Under the pieces are notes generated by a model. The model had not been told where the DNA came from. It saw only the letters and a program-made list of their open reading frames with translations, and did no database searches. Positions 34,877-42,719 of a stretch of DNA of 64,000 bases are shown one piece after another. The stretch comes from Leptobacterium_A meishanense (GTDB lineage: Bacteria > Bacteroidota > Bacteroidia > Flavobacteriales > Flavobacteriaceae), in the NCBI RefSeq assembly GCF_037645805.1, contig NZ_JBBEXE010000005.1:124001-188000 (forward strand), given 5' to 3'. The translations under genes were made by a program, and so were the position numbers. Every line of letters begins with the position of its first letter. Within the stretch, counting starts at the first letter, position 1.

Positions 34877-34891
34877 ACACCTATAAGGTGT
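34877..34891. repeat. short perfect hairpin in the nrdB-nrdA gap
   Basis: ACACCT (34877-34882), loop ATA, AGGTGT (34886-34891). No T run on either strand, so it is not a standard terminator; it might set the ratio of nrdB to nrdA transcript. Confidence 0.4.
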
Positions 34892-34907
34892 TCTGAATTT
34901 CCTTATG

Positions 34908-35894
34908 CTAAAAATCAGCGTCGAAGCTTATTTTTTGAGATGTTTCGTCTTTGTCTTTGTTCAATACCCCCGCTTTTTGATATTCGGACACCCTTTTTTC
35001 AAAGAAATTGGTTTTTCCTTGAAGGGATATCATCTCCATAAAATCAAAAGGGTTGGATGCATTGTATACTTTATCACAGTTCAATTCCACTAAAAGCCTG
35101 TCTGTAACAAACTCCAAATACTGTGTCATCAATTTAGCGTTCATTCCTATAAGGCTTGCCGGAAGCGATTCCGTGATGAATTCGCGCTCAATATTTAAGG
35201 CATCCACAATTATTTCCTTAATTCGTTCAGGAGTCACTTTATTTACCAAGTGATTGTTATGTAAATGTACAGCAAAATCACAATGCATGCCTTCATCTCT
35301 GGAGATAAGCTCATTTGAAAACGTAAGTCCCGGCATTAATCCTCGTTTTTTTAACCAAAAAATAGAACAGAACGCTCCTGAAAAGAAAATTCCTTCTACG
35401 GCAGCAAATGCTATAAGCCTTTCTGCAAAACTAGGTGATTCTATCCATTTTAATGCCCAATCTGCTTTCTTTTTAATAGCGGGAAAAACTTCTATCGCTT
35501 TAAACAAATTGTTTTTTTCTACCTCATCTTTTACATATGTATCTATTAACAATGAGTAGGTTTCTGAATGAATATTTTCCATCATGATTTGAAACCCGTA
35601 GAAGAATTTTGCTTCAGAATATTGTACTTCGTTCACAAAGTTCTCTGCCAAGTTCTCATTTACAATCCCATCTGAAGCAGCAAAGAAAGCAAGGATGTGT
35701 TTAATAAAGTATTTTTCATCTTTATTGAGCTTGGTGTTCCAATCGCTTAAATCTTGGTGCAAGTCTATTTCTTCAGCAGTCCAAAAGCATGCTTCTTGTT
35801 TTTTGTACCAATCCCAAATATCGTGATGTTGTATAGGAAAAATAACGAATCGGTCTTTATTTTCTTGTAAAATAGGCTCAACTGCTACAGACAT
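34908..35894 (-). CDS. nrdB: class Ia ribonucleoside-diphosphate reductase beta subunit
   Basis: The 328-residue radical-generating subunit. Iron ligands can be placed: Asp44 (EEIDLHQD), Glu106 and His109 in MMENIHSETY, with the radical Tyr113 four residues after the His exactly as in E. coli NrdB (Glu115, His118, Tyr122), and the later Glu/His set in GIFFSGAF and RDEGMHCDFA. The conserved Tyr argues for the tyrosyl-radical class Ia enzyme rather than class Ic. It is transcribed before nrdA. I do not see a clear pair of NrdR boxes in the 260 bases upstream. Confidence 0.96.
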   Translation of the reverse strand: MSVAVEPILQENKDRFVIFPIQHHDIWDWYKKQEACFWTAEEIDLHQDLSDWNTKLNKDEKYFIKHILAFFAASDGIVNENLAENFVNEVQYSEAKFFYGFQIMMENIHSETYSLLIDTYVKDEVEKNNLFKAIEVFPAIKKKADWALKWIESPSFAERLIAFAAVEGIFFSGAFCSIFWLKKRGLMPGLTFSNELISRDEGMHCDFAVHLHNNHLVNKVTPERIKEIIVDALNIEREFITESLPASLIGMNAKLMTQYLEFVTDRLLVELNCDKVYNASNPFDFMEMISLQGKTNFFEKRVSEYQKAGVLNKDKDETSQKISFDADF

Positions 35895-36155
35895 AGTGCT
35901 TTGGTTTTTAATAAATTAATAGAAATTATATTGAGTCAGATTGTCTTTAACAAAGATTCAAAAATGTTGTTGAAATTGAAAGCAAGTTCTGAGTTTAATC
36001 AGTTAAAGTTTTTAACACAAATTGTTGAAATGTCGATTGAGAGGTGATTGTTATTGGCCTTGTTAAGTAATTGTTAAGTGGTGATATTTTTTACTTTATG
36101 AATCTGCAACAGAAATAATAAGAATTTTCTTTTATTACATTTTTAAATTATGTTT

Positions 36156-37316
36156 TTATCCTCTAAAAAGAAAAAAGCGCTCTTTCATTTCTTCAATGGC
36201 AGCACTCTTATTGGTAATGATATATTTAATTGCTTCAGAAGTAAAGCTTTTTCCTTTAGGGGTTAGTGATATGATATTTTTATTGATAGTAATCATGTTG
36301 TTTTTTAAGGCAAGCGTTAATATTGTCTTAGATTTTAACCTCCCCCAGTTGATATGTTCTTCAAGGTGATTTATATGTCGCTCTGTTTCTTCATCATGGT
36401 TTTGTAAGTGTAATAAAAATGTGAGCAAGTGTACTTCCGTTTTTTGTCGTTTTTGTCGATATAATATAGATATAACTCCACGATTAGGCGCAAATAGGTA
36501 TATCAGAAAGAACATAATCCCCAAAACGGAGGTCATTGCTCCTGCAATGGAAGCGTCTAGCCAATGCGCTACCCAATATCCAATTATAGCCCCTATAAGG
36601 CCGAAGAAACAAGCTAAGGTTAACATTTTCTTTAGGTTGCTAGTCAGTAAATATGCCATTGCCGGTGGTGCAATCATTAATGCTACAACTAAAACAGCAC
36701 CTACCGCATCAAAAGCGCCTACTGTGGTAACAGAGGCTATCGCCATAAGCCCATAATGTATGATTACAGGTGAGAAACCTAATGTCGCTGCTAAACCTTT
36801 GTCAAAAGTACTTACTTTGAGCTCTTTGAAAAATGCTATCAAAAATACAATGGTTATTATTAAAATCGTCCCAATAACCCAAAGAGATTTGGGCCCGTAA
36901 TCTGTTCCGCTAATGAGTAATCGGTCAAATGGCGCAAAGGCCAGTTCTCCTAGCAACACAGCATCTATATCTAAATGCACATCGTCTGCGTTCTTGGCAA
37001 TAAGGATGACACCAATACTGAACAATGCCGGAAATACCAATCCGATGGCAGTATCTTCTTTTACCAGTCCTGTTTTTTGAATAAACTCTACTAAAAAGAC
37101 AGTAATGACCCCTGTAACACCTGCTAAAAGAATCAACCAAGGGGAATTAAGATCGTGCGTTAAGAAGAACCCAACAACAATTCCAGGCAGAATAGAATGG
37201 CTTATGGCATCACTGATCATCGCCATTTTCCGTAGGACTAAAAAGGTTCCGGGGATGGCACATGCAATGGCCACTAAAGAGGCTATGAGTTGTATTTCTA
37301 TCTGTGCACTACTCAT
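36156..37316 (-). CDS. Mn/Zn/Fe ABC permease with C-terminal winged-helix-like domain (second permease)
   Basis: A 386-residue member of the ABC-3 permease family (TroD/MntC/ZnuB). The membrane part, residues about 8-285, has eight to nine helices with the family segments DAISHSILPGIVVGF and AFDAVGAVLVVALMIAPPA. Beyond it, residues about 288-386 form a soluble tail with LLHLQNHD, LKSKTILTLALKNN.IT and LTPKGK, the pattern of a winged helix followed by a DtxR-type LTPKG strand. Last gene of the metal operon; it begins 8 bases before the first permease ends. The tail is about 100 residues longer than TroD/ZnuB permeases without it. Confidence 0.88.
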   Translation of the reverse strand: MSSAQIEIQLIASLVAIACAIPGTFLVLRKMAMISDAISHSILPGIVVGFFLTHDLNSPWLILLAGVTGVITVFLVEFIQKTGLVKEDTAIGLVFPALFSIGVILIAKNADDVHLDIDAVLLGELAFAPFDRLLISGTDYGPKSLWVIGTILIITIVFLIAFFKELKVSTFDKGLAATLGFSPVIIHYGLMAIASVTTVGAFDAVGAVLVVALMIAPPAMAYLLTSNLKKMLTLACFFGLIGAIIGYWVAHWLDASIAGAMTSVLGIMFFLIYLFAPNRGVISILYRQKRQKTEVHLLTFLLHLQNHDEETERHINHLEEHINWGRLKSKTILTLALKNNMITINKNIISLTPKGKSFTSEAIKYIITNKSAAIEEMKERFFLFRG

Positions 37317-38430
37317 CGTCTTCCTGTGTATATAAGTTAGTGGCTTTTTTATAGCCTTTTTTAGTAAGCGCCCACATGGTTCCTTGAATGGTTATATATT
37401 CTTTACTTTCTAACTTTTTAAGCGATCGTTTGTTATATCCCTGAAAGTTATTCAAGATTTTTATCGCATGTGGATGACTTATATCTTCATGTGTTTTAGC
37501 AATATTGTACATAAAAGCCAATGTCTTATGTAATTGTAAATCGCTTCGGTTCTTTCGATAGCGTATTTCTCTGAACAATAACCCTCTCCCGGGGGAGAAA
37601 ATAAAAGATAGTACGACAAAAAATGCCGCTACCAAGACAATTAAAGGGCCGGTTGATAGATTATTTGAACTAGCACTTATAGCTGTTCCTATGACTCCTG
37701 AAGCTGCTCCGAAAACAGCTGCTAAAAAAACCATTATCCCCAAACTATTGGTCCATTGCCTTGCAGCAGCAGCAGGGGCCAATAGCATGGCACTCATCAA
37801 TACTACACCTACAGTTTGTAGCCCTAGAACAATCGCCAAGACGATGAAAGAGGTTATTAAAATATCCAGAAAACGTGTATTAAATCCCAAGGATTTGATA
37901 TAATCCACGTCAAAAAGAAGAAGTTTCAACTCTTTCCAAAATAATAACAAAACTATCAGGCTTATTCCTGTTATAATACTCATTAGCCATACATCACTTT
38001 CTATCAATGTAGCGGCCTGGCCAAACAAGTATTTATCGAGCCCAGCTTGATTGGCATTGGGCATTTTCTGAATAAAGGTGAGCAGCAGCATCCCAAAACC
38101 AAAAAATAAAGATAGAATAAGGCCTAATGCAGTATCTGATTTCAAGTGTGTTTTTTTAACAATTCCCCTAATCCAAAAAGTTCCTATAAGCCCACTTATT
38201 AAAGCGCCTATAAGCAGTGTGTTTGTGTTTTTTGTGCCTGTTATAAGAAATGCAATGGCTATCCCAGGCAATGCTGCATGGGAAATGGCATCTCCTAAAA
38301 GGCTTTGTTTTCTGAGTACAGCAAAACTGCCTAACATCCCACAAATGGCCCCCAATACGGCTGTTCCCATGGTGATGGTCCGGAGTGTATAGTCATTGAT
38401 TACTAACGAGAAATACTCTTGTATATTCAT
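37309..38430 (-). CDS. Mn/Zn/Fe ABC permease with C-terminal winged-helix-like domain (first permease)
   Basis: A 373-residue ABC-3 permease (TroC type). Helices fill residues about 18-280, with the conserved DAISHAALPGIAIAFL and TVGVVLMSAMLLAPAA blocks. Residues about 292-368 are a cytosolic tail: LHKTLAFMYNIAKTH, ILNNFQGYNKRSLKKLESKEYIT and ALTKKGYKKA, which reads as a helix-turn-helix, a wing and the TKKGxxxA end seen in DtxR/MntR DNA-binding domains. It shares one base with the ATPase gene before it and 8 with the second permease gene after it, so both permeases are made as a coupled pair, presumably a heterodimer. Confidence 0.88.
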   Translation of the reverse strand: MNIQEYFSLVINDYTLRTITMGTAVLGAICGMLGSFAVLRKQSLLGDAISHAALPGIAIAFLITGTKNTNTLLIGALISGLIGTFWIRGIVKKTHLKSDTALGLILSLFFGFGMLLLTFIQKMPNANQAGLDKYLFGQAATLIESDVWLMSIITGISLIVLLLFWKELKLLLFDVDYIKSLGFNTRFLDILITSFIVLAIVLGLQTVGVVLMSAMLLAPAAAARQWTNSLGIMVFLAAVFGAASGVIGTAISASSNNLSTGPLIVLVAAFFVVLSFIFSPGRGLLFREIRYRKNRSDLQLHKTLAFMYNIAKTHEDISHPHAIKILNNFQGYNKRSLKKLESKEYITIQGTMWALTKKGYKKATNLYTQEDDE

Positions 38431-39167
38431 TATTGCTGAATACTTACCTTATAATTAATACCGTATGTTTTCGTTAAATTATCATCATTAAAAATATCTT
38501 TTACAGGGCCTGTAGCAATCTTTTTTACATTTAAAAAAGTTACCCAATCAAAATATTCTGGAACAGTTTGTAAATCATGATGAACTACAATCACTGTTTT
38601 TCCTGCCTTGCGCAGTTCTTTCAAAATATTAATAATAGCTTTTTCTGTAGTGGCATCAACTCCTTGAAAGGGTTCGTCCATTAAATAAATACTGGCGTCC
38701 TGGACTAGTGCTCTCGCTAAAAATATGCGCTGTTGCTGGCCTCCGCTTAGCTGACTTATTTGTCTTGATTTAAATTCGAGCATTCCTACTTTTTCCAAGG
38801 CTTCTAAAGCGGCTTTTTTTTGTTTTTGCCCCGGGCGTTTTATCCATCCCAAACTTCCGTATGTACCCATCATTACTACATCTAGTGCCGTAGTAGGGAA
38901 ATCCCAATCTACACTCCCTTTCTGTGGCACATACGCTACATGTCGATATTGTTCCTTATAGGTTTTTCCAAAAACTTTTATACTTCCGGCAATGGGCTTT
39001 ATGATGCCTAGAATTGATTTTATTAAAGTTGATTTTCCAGCACCATTAGGTCCTACAATAGCCATTAAAACACCTTCAGGAATGGCTAAATCAATGTCCC
39101 ATAGCACCGGCTTATAATTATATGCTACAGTGAGGTCATCTATTTTTATGGCTATTTTTTCACTCAT
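38430..39167 (-). CDS. Mn/Zn/Fe ABC transporter ATP-binding protein
   Basis: A 245-residue ABC ATPase of the TroB/MntB/ZnuC type that powers metal import. Walker A GPNGAGKST, Q loop YVPQKG, signature LSGGQQQR, Walker B YLMDEPFQGVD and the switch His (VVHHDL) are all intact. Overlaps its neighbours by one base on each side (binding protein upstream, permease downstream), which means strict translational coupling of the transporter genes. Confidence 0.94.
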   Translation of the reverse strand: MSEKIAIKIDDLTVAYNYKPVLWDIDLAIPEGVLMAIVGPNGAGKSTLIKSILGIIKPIAGSIKVFGKTYKEQYRHVAYVPQKGSVDWDFPTTALDVVMMGTYGSLGWIKRPGQKQKKAALEALEKVGMLEFKSRQISQLSGGQQQRIFLARALVQDASIYLMDEPFQGVDATTEKAIINILKELRKAGKTVIVVHHDLQTVPEYFDWVTFLNVKKIATGPVKDIFNDDNLTKTYGINYKVSIQQ

Positions 39168-40075
39168 TATTTTAATGCGTTAACAATGGTATTTACATTG
39201 TATTCAAACATTCCTGTGTAAGTACCTTCTACGGTGCCTTTTGTGCCCAAAGCATCTGAATAAAGTGTCCCTCCTATGGCGACATTGTGCCCTTTTGATT
39301 TTACAGATGCTTGTAATGCTTCTATAGTCCTTTTTGGAACCGAGCTTTCCACAAAAATGGCTTTTATATTTTTCTCTATAATAAACTTAGCAAGCTCCTG
39401 TACATCTTGTACTCCGGCTTCAGTAGCAGTAGAAAGCCCTTGCAACCCCACTACTTCAAAATCATAGGCCCCACCAAAGTAATTAAATGCATCATGGGCA
39501 GTTACTAATATCCTTCTGTCCTTAGGAAGTGTTTCTATGACCTCCTTTATTTCTTTCTCTAAAGCGTTTAATCTGTTTATATATTTTTTACTGTTTTCTT
39601 TATATAAAGTGCCGTTTCCAGGATCTATCTCTATAAGTTTTTCAGCCACATATTGGGTAATTGCTTTCCAAAAAGTGATATTAAACCAAATATGAGGATC
39701 ATAATTAGAAGCAAAATATTCTGATCCTATTAGCTTATCCTTAGCTATGGTTTCTGCAACGGCAATAGTTTTTTTGTTTTGGCTTTCCATCTTTTCAAAA
39801 ACATCTACCAGTTTTCCCTCTAGGTGAAGTCCATTATAAAAAACTACATCAGCATTGAAAAGTTTTGTAACATCCCCTTCACTGGCTTTATACAAATGTG
39901 GGTCTACGCCACTCCCCATTAATCCTTGAACATTAATAGCTTCTCCTCCAATGTTTTGAAGTAAATCTGTAAGCATTGTGGTTGTAGTAACTACTTGAAG
40001 TTTTCCGTCTTTATTTTTGTTTGTTTCCGTTTTACAGCTTACTACAATCAATAAAAGTAAAAGGTATTTTTTCAT
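39167..40075 (-). CDS. metal ABC transporter substrate-binding lipoprotein (TroA/MntA family)
   Basis: A 302-residue periplasmic lipoprotein (lipobox IVVSC, Cys14) of the cluster A-I metal-binding proteins. Candidate ligands are the His in GSGVDPHLYK, the His in NYDPHIWFN, a Glu in FVESS and the Asp in YSDALG, the usual His-His-Glu-Asp set of Mn/Fe-type proteins; there is no His-rich loop of the kind typical of zinc-specific ZnuA. Mn2+ or Fe2+ is therefore the better guess than Zn2+. It follows the outer-membrane barrel gene by 71 bases and overlaps the ATPase gene by one base. Confidence 0.9.
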   Translation of the reverse strand: MKKYLLLLLIVVSCKTETNKNKDGKLQVVTTTTMLTDLLQNIGGEAINVQGLMGSGVDPHLYKASEGDVTKLFNADVVFYNGLHLEGKLVDVFEKMESQNKKTIAVAETIAKDKLIGSEYFASNYDPHIWFNITFWKAITQYVAEKLIEIDPGNGTLYKENSKKYINRLNALEKEIKEVIETLPKDRRILVTAHDAFNYFGGAYDFEVVGLQGLSTATEAGVQDVQELAKFIIEKNIKAIFVESSVPKRTIEALQASVKSKGHNVAIGGTLYSDALGTKGTVEGTYTGMFEYNVNTIVNALK

Positions 40076-40146
40076 TTATTCGTTCTTTTTTATCCCTATT
40101 TTGGTTTTTTCATTAACAAATTAAGTGCTTAGTATCACATCATGCA

Positions 40147-40944
40147 TTATTTAGGGATCCGAAAACTTACCCCTGCACTTAATAGTATATTCTGATCATT
40201 ATTTATTCCTGTACCTATTGTTGCATCCAACTGTATGTTATCACTTAGCAAATAGGTCATTCCGGCATCCCAAAAATGATTTGCAGTGCCATTCTCAGGA
40301 AAATCTCCATACAGCTCTGCATATAGCCCTAATTTATCTGTTAAACTGTATCCATAAGCTAACGTATAAATATAAGCTACCTCTGGAGAGTCATTTCCCC
40401 ACTGCGCTCCAAGATTATATGACAGGCTCGACTTTTCACTTAAAGTATGTGCAAAAGCTAACCGGATATCGGCACCTGTAGTAGCTGGTCTAAAGTCATC
40501 TCCTGCACTAAAGGGTAAAAATAATGCCCCTAACAACCCTATTTCAGGTAAAGTGCCTTTTTCCTCAGTAATCCCTATTTTCAATCCTAGCAATAATGGT
40601 GAAAGCCCGTTGGCAACATCACTCAGCTTTATACCGTTTATTTCTGTGGTTACTCTTGCAAAATCAGCTCCTAAACGAAGTTCTAGATTATCTAAAAGTC
40701 CATAACGAAACAGTGTTGTGTTATAGGTCATTGTTTTTTCTTTAAACACTCCATCTCCATTATCCTCATAAAAAGCACCTGTTTCTACTTGTAAATAGCC
40801 TTTCGGAACCAAAGTTGGTGACTCCGTCTGATCAGGTCGGTCCGTAACCAATGTTCCCTCGTCTATTTTATCTTGTTCCTGAGCACACAAAACTCCTGTT
40901 ATGGATAAACATAAAATGGTTATTCTTTTTTTAATTAAACTCAT
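40147..40944 (-). CDS. predicted outer-membrane beta-barrel, first gene of the metal-uptake operon
   Basis: A 265-residue protein with a signal peptide (about 1-21, GVLCAQ) and a series of alternating amphipathic strands ending in a C-terminal aromatic-rich strand (ILLSAGVSFRIPK), like the MetA-pathway phenol-degradation-like 'transporter' barrels (PF13557 type). TDRPDQTESPT near the N terminus is a typical opening of that group. It is the first gene after the divergent DtxR-family regulator, driven by a consensus promoter that overlaps an inverted repeat, and is followed by the ABC importer genes. It could be the outer-membrane route for the metal; this is inferred from position. Confidence 0.78.
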   Translation of the reverse strand: MSLIKKRITILCLSITGVLCAQEQDKIDEGTLVTDRPDQTESPTLVPKGYLQVETGAFYEDNGDGVFKEKTMTYNTTLFRYGLLDNLELRLGADFARVTTEINGIKLSDVANGLSPLLLGLKIGITEEKGTLPEIGLLGALFLPFSAGDDFRPATTGADIRLAFAHTLSEKSSLSYNLGAQWGNDSPEVAYIYTLAYGYSLTDKLGLYAELYGDFPENGTANHFWDAGMTYLLSDNIQLDATIGTGINNDQNILLSAGVSFRIPK

Positions 40945-40952
40945 CTATTTTA

Positions 40953-40960
40953 TATCTTTG
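40953..40960 (+). promoter_or_regulatory. -7 element of the DtxR/MntR-type regulator gene
   Basis: TATCTTTG, exact TAnnTTTG match, 25 bases before ATG 40986; overlaps the left arm of the inverted repeat at 40959-40986. Confidence 0.5.
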
Positions 40961-40986
40961 GCTAGCAAAACTATAAAAGTTAGCCA
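40959..40986. promoter_or_regulatory. candidate metalloregulator operator (inverted repeat)
   Basis: TGGCTAGC (40959-40966), 12 bases, GTTAGCCA (40979-40986): the arms pair at 7 of 8 positions. It overlaps the regulator's -7 element on one side, its start codon on the other, and contains the whole -7 element of the divergent barrel/transporter operon, so one bound dimer pair could silence both directions. Confidence 0.6.
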
Positions 40987-40997
40987 TGACTAACAAA
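40966..40997 (-). promoter_or_regulatory. consensus promoter of the metal-uptake operon
   Basis: On the minus strand TTTG (40994-40997), 20 bases, TAGTTTTG (40966-40973): exact match to TTTG-N20-TAnnTTTG, 21 bases before the barrel gene ATG. The -33 box lies inside the regulator's coding region and the -7 box inside the inverted repeat. Confidence 0.65.
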
Positions 40998-41669
40998 TAT
41001 TCTTCGTTAGAATTGACAAAAAGTGAAGAGGATTATCTAAAAGCACTCTTCCATCTTCATATTGAACAAGAAGATACGAAAGTAGGAAACAATCAACTAG
41101 CTGATTATCTGAAAGTTTCGCCTGCTTCTGTAAATAATATGATTAAAAAACTGAAAACTAAAAAATTGGTAAGCAGTGAGAAATATAGCAAATTGGAGCT
41201 CTCCAAAATGGGCAGAGAGGTTGCTATATGGCTCATTCGAAAGCACCGCCTCTGGGAAACTTTCTTGTATAAATACCTGAACTTTTCCTGGGACGAAGTC
41301 CATGAAGTGGCCGAACAACTAGAGCACATAAAATCGCCTAAACTGATTGACGAGTTAGATCGTTTTATGAAGTATCCGAAAAAAGATCCGCATGGTGATA
41401 TTATTCCTAATGAGCATGGTGATTTTGAATTGACACCCAAAACAACGCTTGCACACCTTACCAGTGGTTCTCGATGTAAACTAATGGCCGTAAATGATAA
41501 TTCTGTCGCTTTTTTAAAATATGTTTCTGAGATTGGTTTGGCACTTAGTAGTGATATAAAAGTACTTGAAGTGAAAGAATTTGATGGTTCTATTCGAATT
41601 GAGTTTGGTGGAAAAACTGAAACTGTTTCTAAAAAATTTGCAAATAATATTTTTGTAGAAATTAGTTAA
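40986..41669 (+). CDS. DtxR/MntR-family metal-dependent transcriptional regulator
   Basis: A 227-residue regulator with an N-terminal winged helix (residues about 10-70; QLADYLKVSPASVNNMIKKLKTKKLVSSEKY), a metal/dimerisation domain (about 72-145; IRKHRLWETFL, EVAEQLEHI) and a C-terminal FeoA/SH3-like domain (about 150-225). Candidate metal ligands include the His in IRKHRLWE and Glu/His in AEQLEHI; without a structure Mn versus Fe choice is open, though the EH rather than C-containing pattern is more MntR-like. Divergent from the uptake operon and likely its repressor and autorepressor through the overlapping inverted repeat. Confidence 0.9.
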   Translation: MTNKYSSLELTKSEEDYLKALFHLHIEQEDTKVGNNQLADYLKVSPASVNNMIKKLKTKKLVSSEKYSKLELSKMGREVAIWLIRKHRLWETFLYKYLNFSWDEVHEVAEQLEHIKSPKLIDELDRFMKYPKKDPHGDIIPNEHGDFELTPKTTLAHLTSGSRCKLMAVNDNSVAFLKYVSEIGLALSSDIKVLEVKEFDGSIRIEFGGKTETVSKKFANNIFVEIS

Positions 41670-41697
41670 TCCTTATCCTCTTATAAATCGAAATTAG

Positions 41698-41705
41698 TAT
41701 TTTTG
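41698..41705 (+). promoter_or_regulatory. -7 element of the unknown secreted protein gene
   Basis: TATTTTTG, exact TAnnTTTG match, 16 bases before ATG 41722. Confidence 0.45.
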
Positions 41706-41721
41706 GTTAAAGCCCAAAAGT

Positions 41722-42711
41722 ATGATCCGGTTTTTCTTTTTCTTTAGCCTACTCTCCTTAAATATTATAAATGCGCAACATACTGTTGTCAATCAAACAG
41801 TAACATTATCTCCTGAAACTGAACAAGAGTTTCTTTTTGCAGCAGGAAAAGGAGATGTCATTGGGATTAGCCTAAACCGAAAAAAGGGAAAGGTTTCTGA
41901 AATAACCTTGTCAGAATATCCAGATCATTTGGTATTTTCAGATACGAATGTGAAAAAACTTCATACTTCCATTACTGCAACAAGAGAGGGTATTTACACA
42001 CTTGTTGTAAAGAACAACCACAAAAAAATATGTTCGTTTTCATTAAATGTTCTTGTGAATACCTCTCGAAATAAACCATTAACTGTAAGCTATAAAATAG
42101 AAAGAGATACTACTTATGGATATCAAACTCTTCATTATCGAACTATTGATAAAACAGTAACAGAGTCATTACAGAACGAGCAATTTTACCTTAACAGCCG
42201 CTCTAATACTGTTTTGAAAGGTGGAAAAAACCGAGTAATTCTACCTGTGAACCTTCCTGAAAACACTGTTGAATGGTTTTATGTATTTACAGCATCCAGA
42301 AATGAAGACGATATTAAAAACACTCTTCACTCTTTTGACCTTGCAGCTTCATTGACAAAGTTTATTGACAATGATAAATCGCTTAGCAGTGCTGTTGCCA
42401 GCCTGAATGCCCCCCCAGGAGCAAATATTTGTGATATCTACTTATTAGATGAAGAAAATACACTCCTTTTTAATAACAAAAAAGATTTTTTATATGAAAT
42501 AGATGCCTCTCGGGAAAATTATAAGTCAGGAGTTGTGGAGGTAAAAGAAGTGAATGGAAAGAAAACTTATTTGGGCATTAATAATACTGATAATATTTAT
42601 GGAATCCATGTAGCCATAGAAATAGTTGCTATTGTAAAAACCCAAGAAACCATTGAAGAATTTATAAGCATTCCTATTATTACAAGTTATGAAATCCCTA
42701 TTGTAAAATGA
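41722..42711 (+). CDS. secreted protein of unknown function
   Basis: A 329-residue protein with a signal peptide (about 1-19, NIINAQ). Family not recognised. Residues about 20-110 look like a beta-sandwich (VVNQTVTLSPETEQEFLF, EGIYTLVVKNN), reminiscent of GOLD-like or pre-peptidase C-terminal domains, followed by a mixed region with an FYVFTASRNEDDI segment and then a beta-rich end. It has its own -7 element 16 bases upstream and converges with the prenyl synthase gene 8 bases downstream. No metal ligands or catalytic motif stand out, and nothing ties it to the adjacent regulator beyond direction. Confidence 0.7.
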   Translation: MIRFFFFFSLLSLNIINAQHTVVNQTVTLSPETEQEFLFAAGKGDVIGISLNRKKGKVSEITLSEYPDHLVFSDTNVKKLHTSITATREGIYTLVVKNNHKKICSFSLNVLVNTSRNKPLTVSYKIERDTTYGYQTLHYRTIDKTVTESLQNEQFYLNSRSNTVLKGGKNRVILPVNLPENTVEWFYVFTASRNEDDIKNTLHSFDLAASLTKFIDNDKSLSSAVASLNAPPGANICDIYLLDEENTLLFNNKKDFLYEIDASRENYKSGVVEVKEVNGKKTYLGINNTDNIYGIHVAIEIVAIVKTQETIEEFISIPIITSYEIPIVK

Positions 42712-42719
42712 GACAAGAT

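Noticed and set aside
35895..36155. NrdR boxes upstream of nrdB
   Set aside because: Looked for paired ACAC-type boxes; only isolated A/T-rich matches such as ACACAAATTG are present, not a pair at the right spacing.
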